Positions 46,384-60,121 of a stretch of DNA of 64,000 nt are shown here, one piece after another. The notes below the pieces were generated by a model. It had not been told where the DNA came from and ran no database searches. It saw only the letters and a program-made list of their open reading frames with translations. Numbering within the stretch: position 1 is the stretch's first letter; every line of letters starts with the position of its first letter. Origin of the DNA: Astrocystis sublimbata (lineage: Eukaryota; Ascomycota; Sordariomycetes; Xylariales; Xylariaceae); assembly GCA_022453515.1 (NCBI GenBank), contig JAJNNY010000034.1, positions 1 through 64,000 on the forward strand. The letters are read 5' to 3'. The position numbers and the translations under genes are program-made.

Positions 46384-49300
46384 GATGACGGCGACGAGGG
46401 TGTCGACGTTGTTAACTGTTACTTGGATAAGTTTTAAGTGTTGAAGTATGATACACGTGAGCTGGAGATATGAGAAGTATCAACAGTGATGTCTCAGTCG
46501 TCAATACTTATATGGATGACTTCCTCGATCCCAAGATGCTAAGTATAGCGAATCCTTTACCCGGGCGAAGCAGTGCAACTGTAGTCACAGCCATGTCAGT
46601 CGGTCCCAAACAGAGACGACACAGTCAGTCAGTCAGTCGCGACAACTCTTTCGGATCTAAGCCCTGTGATGGGGCAAGACAGGCCATGGTTTCTTGACGA
46701 GAAGTCTGCCTATCCCTCTCCGCGAAGCTGGCTAATGGGGATCATCGCCGCGGCTGCCTAAGGTATATCCATATTTAGTCTCTGTCACAGCTCAGCTTCC
46801 CAGTGGTTGGCAGCACGGCCGTTTCCGATCGACTCAACAAGAGAAAGGACTAGTACGACGGGCACTAGCTCCCGACATTGCTTCGGATACTGAAGGCAGG
46901 ACAAGGGTATTTCAGGACTTGCTTTATTATCGTTCGACCACTTGTTTCCCTCGAGACTAGACGGTGCAAGCAGCCCTGTATGCGGGTCGCCCCCCCAGGA
47001 AAACCCATATGACCCCGTCATGGTGAGTAAGTGCCATGCCTGGGAAGGATTGGGCGAGCTAGGCGCGTGTAACCGACCGACCGTCCGTCCGTCTGCGTGT
47101 CCCCCATGCCATGCCATGCACAACTAGGACGCCGCGGAGTGTGTGAGACTCCATAATACTGAGCGCCTCTTCGTACCCGACGAGCAACCTAGTGCCGGCA
47201 CATCAGGCCAATGTGAGGCTCAAAGGTTGCGCAATCGGATAATTCGGTGAAATAGGCGGAGGAAGGGAGGGTACACAGCTTTCGTGATCCCACTCATCCT
47301 CGAGTCTCCCTTGTCAAGACTGTCTGTAAATGGGGACCCGATTATGTCCCCTGGCTTGGGGGTTGTTGTCTTTGTGTCACCCTTCCAGCAACGACCAAGT
47401 TGCATCTAAAATTACCATGCTCCATGTGCGAAGTAAGAATTGCGGGTTGGGAGGAGTGGGCACTGCCCAGAGCAAAGCACAGCAAGTGGCTGACTTTTGC
47501 TTACTTCATGACTAAACCTTTCCCACACTAGCCGTTCTCCAGCTCCCTTACGCATCAGCGATTCCCCTGTAACCGCCCAGAGCTGGACGTTGTCCGGCTA
47601 CCGGATTGGACCGTCAGGGTAGTATAAGGCGGAAGGATGCAGGCCTATACTTAGGTACATGTAGTTATTAACCCACTAATTAGGCTGATTTTGCGCGCTT
47701 CGTGCTCGAGATTTAATTTCTTGTCCCTGATTGGCAGACAACCGTGAGCTGCGGCTTTGCTCAGGGTCGCTTCTACGATTTGATCTCGTCACTGTCGCTT
47801 CGCGATTCTCGCTTCTCGCTGCGCAAAGCTTAGCCTAGTTACCAGTATATTGCTACTACCTAAGGCAAGGCGTAGGTATCACGAGTTCTTCTCTCGCTGA
47901 GCGCTGATGCGACTCCCAGGCTCGTCGCTGTCTTGGCAGGTCCGGATTTGACCATTTGTCACCGCTCACCGTGGTATAGTGTTGTTGACATACAAAGCAA
48001 ACAAAGGCATCGCTATACCTAGTAGTCGACGATATTTGTCTCAAAGAGAGTAGGTATGCAGGTGAAGACTTTCAACAAGCCACTCGGGTAGGGGTTAGCG
48101 TTGGACCACAGACGCCAGTATTTCCTTTTCCGACCCCTTTCTGGCCAAGTCTCAGGTCCGTGATGTGATATGCAACCGAACTAAACTACCCTTACCTATA
48201 AAAGCTAGTGGGTACTCGATCGAACTTCGTCATCGCTAGTTCGATGCTGGTTTCCGGTTCATTGTTCCGCCTTGTTTGCTGCGATCCGAAATTGGAATAT
48301 TTGATGCCCTGGTCATGTTACCACTGCCATGGTTCTGGGCAATGTTTTGCAGATCCTTGGTTGATGGGATGAATGCGCATGAGACCCCTCGTGACCGAGA
48401 TGACATCTCAACCACCGTGGTTCGTTCGCTCGGTGGCAGTTGAATACTAATTAGCAAATTGCGCAGCTCTCGCAACATCCTTATTGCATGGACACGTTCA
48501 TCCCACACATCAAGCTTACCTACCCTCTTTTTTTGCGGTATGCCCCGCGTTCATGCTACGCGACCACACCATCGTGAACGGTTTTCGACAGACAGGCTAG
48601 CAGATGCTAATGCGGCCGCATGGTCAATAGCCTCGAGGTCTGCCACAAAGGAAATCCAGGGGTCGTGGCTCGCTTGGCTCGCCCGACCTGCATCCGTACC
48701 TCTTGGGATAATTAGCGTAGATCGCACCAGACAATGGACGCATTTTCCGACATCGTAATTGAAGCTGAATGTGAGGGGTCACAACAAGACTCGTCACATC
48801 CCGAGCTGTACCACTTATTGTCTGAAGTGGCTTGAGTGGCTCATATGTGGGGGTCAAGGAGGGGAGGGGGGTTATTCAAGAGCCATGGATTTGTACCCTT
48901 GCAGCCCTACGGCTTCCTCTCCTGGTAACTGTAGGTACAGATACGCTTCCAAGAGTCCTAAATCAGATCTAAGCTATGCTGCGCTCGAACACATGTTTCT
49001 AATTAAAAAAGCATTCCGAGGACAAGGGTTGTCCTCCCTACCTGCTTTTACCTTCCGAGGATCGGTGTCACTGTCGTTCGGGAAGAAATTTGGTGCACCT
49101 CCGAATCAGGTGTGAGGAGCAGCCATCATCATTACCATTATCAAGGAACCTTGGGCCAGCCTCACATCTGCGTCACTCAGCCGACAACTGCCGAGCAGAG
49201 TGGCACGAATAGTGTCAGTTATCTTGTCCACATTGGGTGCACAGTTCGTGATGCAGTCAGGCGCCCATGCCCTGTACCACCAAACACGAAAACTTGTTTC

Positions 49301-52300
49301 ACTTGTTGTCAACTATCCAATAATTCCAAATATCGTGAAGGTGAAGTCGCCGTCTTCAGCAGAGGCAATAGTGGGATTGGTTGCGTAGGCATATACTATG
49401 CTCAATACAATACCGGCACGATGGGACAATGAATGGTTGGTAGCGTACTCCTCCAAGTGCGCGTTGGTGGTTTCACCCTCGGCAAGGGGGGCTTTGTCGT
49501 TGCTGACGGGTTTCAAATGGGTTGTCATGTTTAACCGATCTGTTTGGCACAGCATGGATGACGTCCAATATTTGGGATAACGCCCAATAGAAGCTTTTAG
49601 TCGTTCGAAACATAGACTACCACACGAGCTCGGAGATCGCCATGGCTGGTGGCTGTAACGCCATCTAAGAAGCCATGTGATTAACAGCCGCCAAAATCAG
49701 ACGAGACTTCCTTTATTACGAAGATTCGTCAGGCGCGTCGACTAGGTACATCCCTAAGGTCTACGCGAGTAGGACTGTCTGGGTTGACCATTGAGTCAAG
49801 ACACTCGACACCCTACCAGCGTTATGCGACTCCCTGCCACATTATTAGTCGGCTGCCGGGGAAAGACAGTCACGCAAACCTCATGATCCAGGTCTTGCCG
49901 TCTAGAGACATTTTCGGTGTTCTGAGAGCTATAATAGTCCTTTCATATCAGACTATAGTCTGTAGACATATAGAAGCGTCAGCATCCTTCGCACCATCAC
50001 CATCCCTGTGATATCCTAGCCATTGGGAACAATGCCACGACCCGAACTTGTGATCCAGATGGGCTTGACAGGTATATGTACGCGTCTCGTTTTCGAGATG
50101 TACGCCACGCCTGTCGACATGGTGGAGAAGGACGATGGTTGATTATCATATCACCCGAGCTGACCACCATCAGCCGTCTGGTGGCGGCGGGGAGTCTCGC
50201 TGTGGACTGGAGGCCCACCTCCACCGGCGCCATCGCGGCCGGACATGTTCCTAAGGGCAACGTCCTCGGTCTCGAAGATGCTAACTGATAATGCAAGACG
50301 CGAAAGTGATCTAGACGCTGACTTGGGATTTGGCTAGAAATTAAACGCACCAAGAGTCGAGGTCCCTGTGGGGTAGCGCAGACATCAGCGGTAGGATCGC
50401 CACGAGTCCGAATCTTGGTCCTGGAGAGACGAGTCCTAGTCCGCTTCAAGTTGATGCCTGGCAGCAACAAGTGGCAGTCATGAGACTAGTGACTGAATTG
50501 TAAATGTGATCCTGAATTATGATGTGATATCTGTATGGCCCAACCAATAAGTCCCATAAAAGACTCAATAGCTAGACTGGAACAGTGTCCTCTCCAGGCG
50601 CGAATGTTAATCGCAATCGAGCTGTCGCATATTGAGCACCTACATGACTGACTTCACATCGCACTGTTCCTGCAGCTTTTTAATGAAGCGTCTCAGCCAA
50701 TCAGTCAGTGCGCCATGATGTTATCTAGAACGCAGATTTTGTAGCGACATATATCAGTAGGTAGGTAGGTCGAGACATTCGCATGCAGAGACACCGAATG
50801 TAACCCCAGCAGCTGCTCCTTGATCCTGGCCACTCCATGCAACCTCGCCGCGTGGGCGTCGCAGAAACGCAGAGTCGCCTGCCCGGCTCCGAAGCAGACG
50901 CACAGTCCTTGCAGCAGGAGCAGCTGCAGCTGATTGGAGACCGGGCATGTAGGTAGATAGATCCCTTAGGCAAAAGCTGCCGCGACGAGCTGAGATAAAT
51001 TGGACATTTCTTCGTCTGCATCAGGGCTGTTGCGAACGAGACGAATGCATTGGCCATGGATCTACAGAGATCTTCGCCAGCTTTACATAAGGGTAAGGGT
51101 CTGCATTTCAGCCTCTAGCGATATTGAAACATTTGGAGATCGCTCGGTACGAGGCATGCTTGTCGTATCACGGCTACATCATACACGCATGTACTTAGGG
51201 AGTGCATCGTGATAATCGCATCCTTAGCGGAAGGTTGTCGGGACATGGCAAGCGATACCTCGTATCATGAGACCCTTCACATGTCTACATCATCATTCCA
51301 ATCCAACTCGAAACGACATGCAGGTCCTTAGTTCGCCCGCCCTGACCAGTGACGATGATACTGACGATGGCAGAGCACCAGGTCAGCCATCGAGACAGGG
51401 ATTGAAGTGCAAGCTAGACTCAGCTAGTCCGAGGCGCGGCATCTGGCATAGGCTATTGGGTACTTTCGAAATAGATATTTAATGTGTGGCCGTGAGCCAA
51501 TCACCGAGACGAACATAACATTCTATGTACGTGCCGAGGATTCGAGAGGATTTGGTTGTGTGTGGCTGGCGTTTTTCTCGAGACAAGGGTCCTCCTTGGG
51601 CAAATCTGGAATCTGGGCTGGATTCGACAGCGATCGGTCCAAGACACCGGGTGATCTTCAGCAGGGTGCGTGGGCTGGTTGGAGTAGATAACCTACTGTA
51701 CCTAACTGGAGGTACTTCCAATCACCTGAAGTAGAAATAGACACACCTGTTGCAGCAGAATGGCTGTAAATCAGGTTGTAAGTGGGTGGCTTCTGTACCA
51801 CCGCCCCTTGCTTTTGGGACAGATAATTATTAGATGATGATGCGATCCTGCGCGTCAGCTTCATGTCAATCAACACGCCAGCCAGTATGTAGAACAAACA
51901 ACTTCTCGACCTATATTCTCCCAACTAAGACGTCCTTAACATCACAATACTATTTGATTTTTCTTTGGGCGCAAGAATACCTTGTCACAATGCCTATGTC
52001 TGTCCCCCAGTACCTATAGTACCCCGAAAGCGGTGATCTCGGTGAGCGGCTAGTGGGCGAGGATCAGGGCTCGGAGGAGGAGCCGGGGGGGAAGGCATTT
52101 ATCTCCACTTCTAGCATGGCTTTGCGCTGCGCAACTCAACATACGGAAATCCTACAACAGGCTTCCACTTTAATGGGAAGATCCGTTTTCGAGTTTCGCT
52201 AACCTACCTACTACGTCAGAATTAAGTTGACAGACTGGCGCTAATCGCGTAAACAGCACCACTCATAACACATGACAAAATCCGCCGGTGTGCATGCATG

Positions 52301-53042
52301 TATGTATGTAAGCATAAGCCCACCACCTATTGAGGTCGTGAGGTCGTATCTTGACACAGTTGCGCTACCGACTTAAACGATACCGAGAAATCCCTTCCTT
52401 GCTGGGCTTAGGTAATTACATCAGGAATAGGGATAGGACAGCAAAAAACGCCTAACTATGGAACTCACTCTCCCCTCCCTCGTGCGCTTATTCCAAAACA
52501 AGCGCTCGCTCGAGCGGTCCAGCCCGTTGTAATAGGCAATAGCTAGGAGCTAAGTATACGTTTTCGGTGTACGTGTAGTAGTATCGTGGGAGTATGCGAA
52601 CCAAGGCGCAGACCTACACACTTACACACACACAGACTTGCTAAACATACTTTGGGTAACATAGGCACTTAGTCAGCGGCAATTAATAGCCCATAGCCTG
52701 ATGGCTCGATTCTTTTTGAGTCATCATCTAGACTAGGCGAGCGGGTGGCTTGGGCTTGGGCGTCGCAGATAGGATGGGTTGGTAGTATGTGAGAGAGACT
52801 AGGCTGAGCTGGCGTGAAAGAGAGAGAAAGGGGAAAACAGCCTCGAGAGCTGATTAGCCACATATAATAATTAGTATCTCCCTTACATGGCCCGGAAACG
52901 TCATCAAGGACTGGAAGTACGTGTATAGACTATATCGTGTCACAAATCCTGCGCTTTAGATTTGTCTCTGTCTAAGACTCCTTCTCTTGAACAACCATTT
53001 CTTTCAATTTCTTTAAAAGATTCCTAAAAAAACCCAACAAAA
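46384..53042. other. long gene-poor region
   Basis: About 6.7 kb with no gene I can support. Overlapping short frames exist (for instance minus 49997-50470 and 49313-49555, plus 48759-49115), but none shows a recognisable motif, signal peptide or consistent exon structure. Small simple repeats occur, such as CAGT copies near 46622-46640. The sequence is not strongly AT-rich, so it is not an obvious RIP-mutated block. No tRNA or rRNA seen. Confidence 0.5.
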
Positions 53043-54358
53043 ATGTCTACTTCGAAGCTTTTAGATCCGTACATGGGCAAGACCATCACTGCGTAAGTGC
53101 ATGCCTTTTATACTGCTTCTGGATTCTGATTTACCTGTCCTTCGATCATCGGCCTGTCAAATCCTATTCTTACTTGCAAAGTCGATCCTCGATCTGCGAA
53201 GGGCTTGCTCAAAAGCCCAGGAAATGGATTCGACAAGATGAAGACACTCGTGATGTTGCTGAAATCAGCAACATCAACGTTCCCCTCAAACCTGCCCGCA
53301 TTGCCTTCAGAACAACCTACACACAGCTTCATCCCTTAGATTACCTACCTACCTACGCACCATCCCCGCAACCCACCGCGACTCCCCTCCACTAACAAAA
53401 CGAAAAAAAGTTTCGAAGGCGGCATCATCACGCGCATAATCGCCCACCCGCACGACGCCTCGCGCGCCTTCGCCTACGAAGTGACGTTCGACCTGACGCA
53501 CCCGCGCATCGTCGCCGTGGCCGCGCAGAAGCCGCCGCTGCACTTCCACCCGTACCAGGAGGAGTACATAGAGATTGTGCAAGGGCGGCTGGCCGTCGAA
53601 GTCGAAGGCGTAGAGCATGTGCTGCGCCCCAGCGATGGCGAGTTCAAGCTGCGGCCGTGGTGTAATCATCGTCTGTACTCGCCTGTGACGGAGCTGGGGG
53701 CGGGTAATAACGACAAGGAATACGAGGATGGCTGGGACGGCGAGAAGACCGTCTTCTTGCTCTCGGGTGAGGACACGGATGAGATGTTCAGGCTGGATAC
53801 CGTCTTCTTTGAGAACTGGTATGCGTACCAGGATCGAATTGTGGTGGACGGCGAGAAAATCGACCTGATCCAGGTCATGAGTGTGAGTTTTTCCTTCCGC
53901 TCCGCCACTCGGGGTACTAGTTGTTGTTGCTGGTACTGTAGCTGATGTTATGTCGCGCAGATGTTTGATGCTGGGGGCTCGTATCTCTCACTGCCTCGAT
54001 GGATCCCGTTCAGTCGCACAATTGCACGCTGCTTGGGAATAGTTGTCGGTCGCTGGATTGGGGGCATGCTAGGCTATCAGCCATTCTTCAGGTCAGTTCA
54101 CTGGAGTCTTTTATTCCCCATTCTGGCAAGCCTCGGAGGCATAGTTTACTGTAACAGGTATCTATGCTCCCGAGACACCTGCAAACCCATATTTCACGAG
54201 CAGTGTCTTTACTATAACAGGCAATTATTGACTCCAGCGTGATAAATAGGCAGTGGACGACGGATTGGGACCTCGCGTGTCAGAAAATGGAGATGTCAGT
54301 ATTCCACAGACGGTTCTCAGACCGGAGGCTTGTGGAAGGGGTGGCGATGAAGATTTGA
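53043..54358 (+). CDS. cupin-domain protein, possibly membrane-associated
   Basis: Four exons (53043-53092, 53411-53882, 53961-54091, 54250-54358) join to 253 residues. A cupin-2 barrel (about residues 30-120) carries PPLHFHPYQEEYIEIVQGRLAVEV, whose His-x-His and Glu positions fit metal binding, followed by GEFKLRPWCNHR. After the barrel, FDAGGSYLSLPRWIPFSR and a hydrophobic stretch IARCLGIVVGRWIGGMLGY suggest a membrane-associated tail, and the last exon supplies QWTTDWDLACQKMEMSVFHRRF. This arrangement recurs in fungal cupin proteins of unknown function. The first intron is unusually long (318 bases) for this locus but ends in AAAAAAAG and restores the frame; the exon 1 peptide MSTSKLLDPYMGKTITA is the family's usual start. 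No substrate known. Confidence 0.8.
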
Positions 54359-57300
54359 GCGCGGCGCACTCATCGCAGGCGATGAGGGGGACGCTGTACG
54401 ATGTTATGACCTGTCACATTAATGTATTAGTATAGTATCCTAGTGATACAACATGTAGATACCCCATTCCTTTTATTAAGTCCCTACCCGGTTAGCATAC
54501 TACCTACTTTGTGCAAAGAGAGAAATAGACCTTGCGCATTACTATCGAACTCGTGATATGTAGCCTTATTTCTGGACTCGCTGCCGTATGACCATACTAT
54601 CTAGGTATGTGATCAATGTGCCTAGATTGAAGTAACCTCGATCAAATCCGCGAATGGGGGCGTCGCACTGTAACTTGTTGTGTGCTTAGTCTCACTCAAT
54701 TCTTTGCACTGCCGGTAAATATGATCCATCCCTTCTCATGACAGTCCCGGCCGCTTGGGACGAAGTAATTCAGGACTTTTCGAAGACACATTGTTTCCGG
54801 TCCTGGGCGTCTTTGTTCCCTACCAAAGTCGACTCAGGAATCACAAGTCCAAATAGCCGTGTGCAGTGCGAGTCTGCAGATGTCAATAACCGTATCATCG
54901 GACCTCCGAGCGCCGGCGACTGAGAGGCCGAGCGGGGGCGGCCGTAATTAGGAGTGAGACGGAACTCTGCATGAATGATGGCAAGGTGGGCGCCGTACGC
55001 AGCCACATACCCGGACACGTAACCATCGACGGAACCATGCGCACATTGCCCGGAATTAGGTTTTAGGCGCACAATGTTCCAAGAATAAGGCAGCAGTGCC
55101 GCAATTTGCATAGTGCTATGATTGGTGTTCATCTCGGAGCCCCAACTCGTTTTCTGTCATCGGGCATGCAGAGTCGTGTCGCTGGCATTTGGTGACGCAA
55201 GCCCGAAGTGCGAGATACAGCAGCAGCGCGCTCTCAAAGTTTCAGGCAGCAGCAATCCTCCTCAAATAGACTTGATTCCCCGCGGCTAGCCAAATCGTCC
55301 TCATGGACTTGGCCGTTGGCAGGTAAACCTTTCGCTCACACTCTTCCCTGGTCGTGCCATTTGCCGGGCTTGAGTTGGGTTTTAGACCTAGAGCCGGTTT
55401 CGTACAAACGCATCTAGACCAATGTTCTCGGACATCGTTGTTCGCTTCTCTGGTTAAGCCAACTTGGGCATCTCTCAGCATGGCGAGGATCAGTGGCATT
55501 CATTGACCTATCTTATGCCAGTCGGACACTGCGGACTGACATGGTAGACAATCGTGCCATCTCGTTGCTGATGAGGCCTCGAGCCTCGACAAGAACCATA
55601 GGGTGCTTCGCCTTGATGATGAGCTGGAGGGGCCATCTTCAAGCCATTGATTTGGATCCCGTAAATCTAGGGTTGTTGGCTTCGTCACATGAGAGTCAGT
55701 CTCAGCTGAACATGGTCATGTGAAGGGAAGTAGGTATCTTGTTGGCACATCATTGACCGCGCCCACGGGTAATACCCCAGAAAATCAAAAGTCAACTTTT
55801 CATTTCGAGATGCTCGCGAAGTAATTCTTGCTTGATCTGTGTTGCTGCTCATGCGGCTGAAACTAGTAGATATTCGCAAGTGTTCAATACGAAATGGTAT
55901 GCTGTTTGGTGTCGGACTGTAGTAGTGAGTGGGATGGCATCAGCATGGAGCTGTATGATTGTATTATGCGCATTGTTGAGCTCGGCTGCGGTCTTGATCT
56001 CATGATGATGTCCGGTCCGCGTGATGTTGCTAAGTCAATGGTGAAGTCAGGCGGTAGCTGCGCATCTCCAGGAGTGATGTCATGCTGCCACGGGGCTATT
56101 TGCAGATGAGGCACGGAGGCTTGTGTGGCTTGTGGGGGATCACCTCCTAGAGGTGCAAGAAGCCGCCGACGTTGCGAAGCGAAGAAACGAATGGCTCTAC
56201 CGATATTGCATGAAATACACCAGGCAGGGCCTGATAGTGAAACCAACATCCACTACCCCTTGCTGAAGGAGAGGTCTGGTCATAGTATGACAGGTGAGGA
56301 CAGTCTGGTGTTGACCGTACAGACAATACTCACGTCAAGATTGGTTGTAGATTCCATCTGAATTACATCAAGCTCGCGTACATTGGATTTATAAGACAAG
56401 GAAATGTACCTGCCTTACCTGTCTCACCAAGCGAAACAATGGGCATGCGCCAGCACCGCCAGCACCTGCATCTCAAGTTGCATAGCAGCAGTCACAGCGC
56501 TAGCTTACTTTGCGCGAGGCAGCAGGTGTCAACAGTGCAGTTACCCGACCTGGAGCTCGGCCTGTAGGCTCTAGCTCAACCTGTAGGGCTGCTCCTGCCA
56601 CTCATGCCACTGTAATCATGACCCACACGTGCCACCCGTACAGTGGTGACAGGTCCCCGGATGGAACCTGCCCAGCTGCATTCCACACCTGAATTTAGGT
56701 ACTCTCGAAGTCGCTGGGGGCCATTGTCCACTGACCTGGGCACACACCTAACACACAATACAATGCGCATTGAATAGCGCAGGCACCTCCAAGGCTTGAT
56801 GATCAATCCATGACACCCCCCCGCAACACACCTCACACTCACAATTCGATGAACCTGCAACTGCACGCACTGCACCCAACCCAACCCAACCCAACATCAT
56901 CCCCCAATCCAGCACCTCAGCACCTCTCCGTCCAATCCACATCCGGCATTAGCAACCACGCTGTATCTCCATCCATCCACACTCCTGTTGCAGTCCTCTA
57001 CCTCTTGTTGCTGTTGCATATCCCGCGCCGAAGCCATCCATCCGATTGATTACTTCCCATTCCACGTAGGTAGCCACCGCAGCACCGTCTGTCTGTCACC
57101 AACCTGGCCGTCGTCTGCTTCTCGCCTCCTCTCCTCCTTGCCGGCCATCCCGAATCCTTCGCCCTGTCTGAACTGACCCGACCCGATCCAGACTCGCCCT
57201 GAGTTTCGAGTGGGAAGAGGAGGAGCAGCATCGCGATCGATAGCCGCTGGTCTAGACCCCCCCTTCGAATCCAGCATCGCCCGGCATCGCTTACCCGCCC

Positions 57301-57464
57301 CATCCTTCCCTTATCTCCTCCGTCCACTGGCCACCTAGTCCGCTCAATTTTGTCCCGCATCGTCATCCCGCAACCGCCTTTCCGTCTTCATCGGTTGCCC
57401 TACGACTGCCACGGCCACGGCATCAACCGCCACAACACCATCGACGAGGCCACAAACCCCCTCC
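54359..57464. other. long upstream region of grrA
   Basis: About 3.1 kb without a supported gene. Open frames such as minus 55884-56249 and 56998-57366 have no recognisable content; the latter overlaps the pyrimidine-rich sequence that is likely to be the 5' leader of the F-box gene. Pyrimidine-rich runs after about 56.8 kb suggest a transcription start in this area. Confidence 0.45.
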
Positions 57465-57494
57465 ATGCATATCATTAGACCTTACCCGATATAG
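57465..57494 (+). other. possible nine-codon upstream ORF before grrA
   Basis: ATG at 57465 followed by eight codons and a TAG, 199 bases upstream of the GrrA start. If the transcript starts before it, this uORF could dampen translation. Transcript start is not known. Confidence 0.3.
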
Positions 57495-57573
57495 TCATCG
57501 TCATCGCCATCGTCATCGTCGTTGTTGTCGCTGTCGTTGTCGTTGTCATCCTCGCCCTCGTCACCGCCGTCTA
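57495..57573. repeat. imperfect GTC/ATC trinucleotide repeat
   Basis: A mixed run of ATC, GTC and GTT triplets in the presumed 5' leader of the F-box gene, about 120-200 bases before its start codon. Low-complexity sequence, not coding in the GrrA frame. Confidence 0.7.
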
Positions 57574-57693
57574 TCTTCTTCCGCCGACGCGCCACTCGAC
57601 TGCCGATTCGGTAAAATCATACCCCCCATTCCTGGCATCCTGATATCCCGACACCCGTGTCCAATCGTGTGATTGACTGGTTCCCGCTGCACT

Positions 57694-60121
57694 ATGACGG
57701 GCATTCCCGCTGCCGCGCTCGATGTCATCGCATCCCGCACTCGCAACTCGGCCAGTTCAAGCACGACGACGCCCGCTCCCGCCGCTGGCGAGCATCTCAG
57801 CCAGCCGCACTTGTCCCTCCCATTCCGTACCGAGTCGCGCGAATCCAGAGACTCGCGATCCTCCTCGTCCACCAACTCTCCTGCGCCTGCCGACAACGAA
57901 GAGTCCGACTTCTTCCTCGCTAACAACGACTCCCAGTCCTCTCTCGGCGGTGTCCCGAACCTCCAGGAAATGCGCATCACCGACCCCGAGTGCCTGCCCA
58001 CCGTCGCCGCCCTGCCCAGCGAGATCCTCATCAGCGTCTTCTCCCGCATCAGCGAGCCCAAGGAGCTGCTCAACTGCATGCTGACCTGCAAGCGATGGGC
58101 TAGGAACGTGGTAGAGATCTTGTGGCATCGGCCCTCCTGCACCAGCTGGGAGAAGCACTCGTCCATCTGCAAGACCCTCGGCCTCGAGCAACCCTACTTC
58201 GCCTACACCGACTTCATCAGGCGCCTGAATCTCGCCGCCCTTGCCGACTCGGTCAACGACGGCAGTATTACCCCTCTGGCCGTCTGCACCCGTGTCGAGC
58301 GCCTGACCTTGACCAACTGCCGCGGTCTGACCGACGTTGGCCTCGTGCCCCTGGTCCGCGCCAGCCAGAATTTGCATGCCTTGGATATATCGGGTGATGT
58401 CAACATCACCGAGGCCTCCATCGTCGCCGTCGCCGAGACCTGTCACAAACTCCAGGGACTCAACGTCACTGGGTGTGGGCAGATCTCAAATGAGAGTCTC
58501 GTCCAGGTGGCCGAGAGTTGTCGGTTTATCAAGCGGGTATGCTGACTGATCCCCTACCCCTGGTCTCCTTCTTCCTCCCTTGCCTTGTGCAACAGCCTGA
58601 TACCGCGAGAACAAACGGGACTGACATGACTTGAAACATCTAGTTGAAACTGAACGATTGTACTCAAGTAAACGATGCCGCTGTCCTCGCGTTCGCCAAC
58701 AACTGCCCCGCCATCCTCGAGATCGACCTCCATCAGTGCACCAACGTCGGCAACGAGCCCATCTCTGCCCTGGTCAGCAAGCAGCACGCTTTGCGCGAAC
58801 TTCGACTGGCCAACTGCGAAAATGTGGATGATGGCGCTTTCCTCGCCCTCCCCCCTTACCGGACCTACGAGAACCTGCGCATTCTTGATCTTACCTCGTG
58901 CACGCAATTAACAGACCGCGCCGTCGAGAAGATTGTCGATATCGCCCCCCGGTTACGGAACCTGGTTCTTGCCAAGTGCAGCAACATCACCGATGTTGCC
59001 GTTCATGCCATTGCCAAGTTGCAGAAGAATCTGCATTATGTGCACCTCGGCCACTGTCGCAACATCACCGACGACGCGGTGAAGCGCCTGGTGCGCAGCT
59101 GCAACCGCATCCGCTACATCGATCTCGGCTGCTGCACCAATCTGACCGACGAATCTGTCATGCAACTCGCCACTCTGCCCAAGCTCAAGAGAATCGGTCT
59201 AGTGAAATGTGCCCACATCACCGACAAGAGCATGATAGCGCTCGCAAACGCCAATGACCATCGCGCACAGCGAGGTCATTCGGGCTACGACATGCGTTCT
59301 CCCAGCTTAGAACGTGTCCATCTGAGCTACTGCACAAATCTCACAATACCGGTATGATACCCCCATCACAAGTTTAATGAGACCCGAGGAAACTAACGCT
59401 AACGTTTGGTTGAAGAGCATCATCAAGTTGCTTAACTGCTGCCCCAAGCTGACCCATCTGAGCTTAACCGGGGTGCATGCATTCCTACGCGATGATTTAG
59501 ATGAGTTTTGCCGCGAGGCTCCTGACGGTATGATGTCTCTCATGACTACCCCACTACACATGTACTCACCCAGTCATAGACTTTACCGACCACCAAAGAA
59601 CTGTCTTTTGTGTATTTTCCGGCCAAGGGGTTTCGAAACTACGCCATCACCTCATGACAGACGAGAAATTCCGCGAGTATCGTGAGATCGGAGCACCCAC
59701 GCGGCGATCACACCGAGGCGCAACCGTAACCCAGGTCAACCAGCCAAATCCACCCGACATGGATCCCTTCGAGGAGGCCGATGGTCTAGATGATGAAGAT
59801 ATAGGCGAAGGTAGTGACGGAAATGACTTCAACGCCGACCTGACGAACCTGGCACACAATCCTGTGCCCCCACCGCCGCCGGCTCATCACAATGCAGGTC
59901 CAGCACCTCCACCTCAAACCAACGGCGCCAGCCAAGCTGGTGCCGCGACAAACCCGACTGGCGTGCCCGGGCCCGAGCCGACGTCAGATGGTGATACGAA
60001 TGCTGCCGCCGGCCCGAGCACGGCCGGGTCCGGCTTGTTTGAACAATCAGCATCCGCCCCGGGTCCGAGCACTGCTTCTATGCAGGGTCATGCCAACGAG
60101 GAAGAGCCGCTAATACCTTAG
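57694..60121 (+). CDS. grrA: F-box/LRR protein GrrA, SCF ubiquitin-ligase substrate receptor
   Basis: Orthologue of yeast Grr1 and Aspergillus GrrA, which recruits substrates to the SCF ubiquitin ligase and links nutrient signals to the cell cycle and sexual development. Four exons (57694-58536, 58644-59351, 59416-59527, 59580-60121) join to 734 residues. A Ser/Thr-rich N-terminus precedes the F-box (about residues 105-150: LPSEILISVFSRISEPKELL, CKRWARNVVEILW), then about a dozen Cys-containing leucine-rich repeats, for example LTLTNCRGLTDVGL, LDISGDVNITEASI, LKLNDCTQVNDAAV, LDLTSCTQLTDRAV and IDLGCCTNLTDESV. After the repeats come the conserved AFLRDDLDEFCREAPDDFT, restored by splicing, and FSGQGVSKLR, followed by a Pro/Gly-rich tail. 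The start is ATG 57694; a uORF and triplet repeat lie just upstream. Confidence 0.95.

Noticed and set aside
49313..49555. 80-codon minus-strand frame, possibly a first exon joined to 49106-49312
   Set aside because: No good donor and acceptor pair joins the two, and the product is not recognisable.
49997..50470. 157-codon minus-strand frame
   Set aside because: Arg/Pro/Ser-rich composition typical of an antisense chance frame; no motif.
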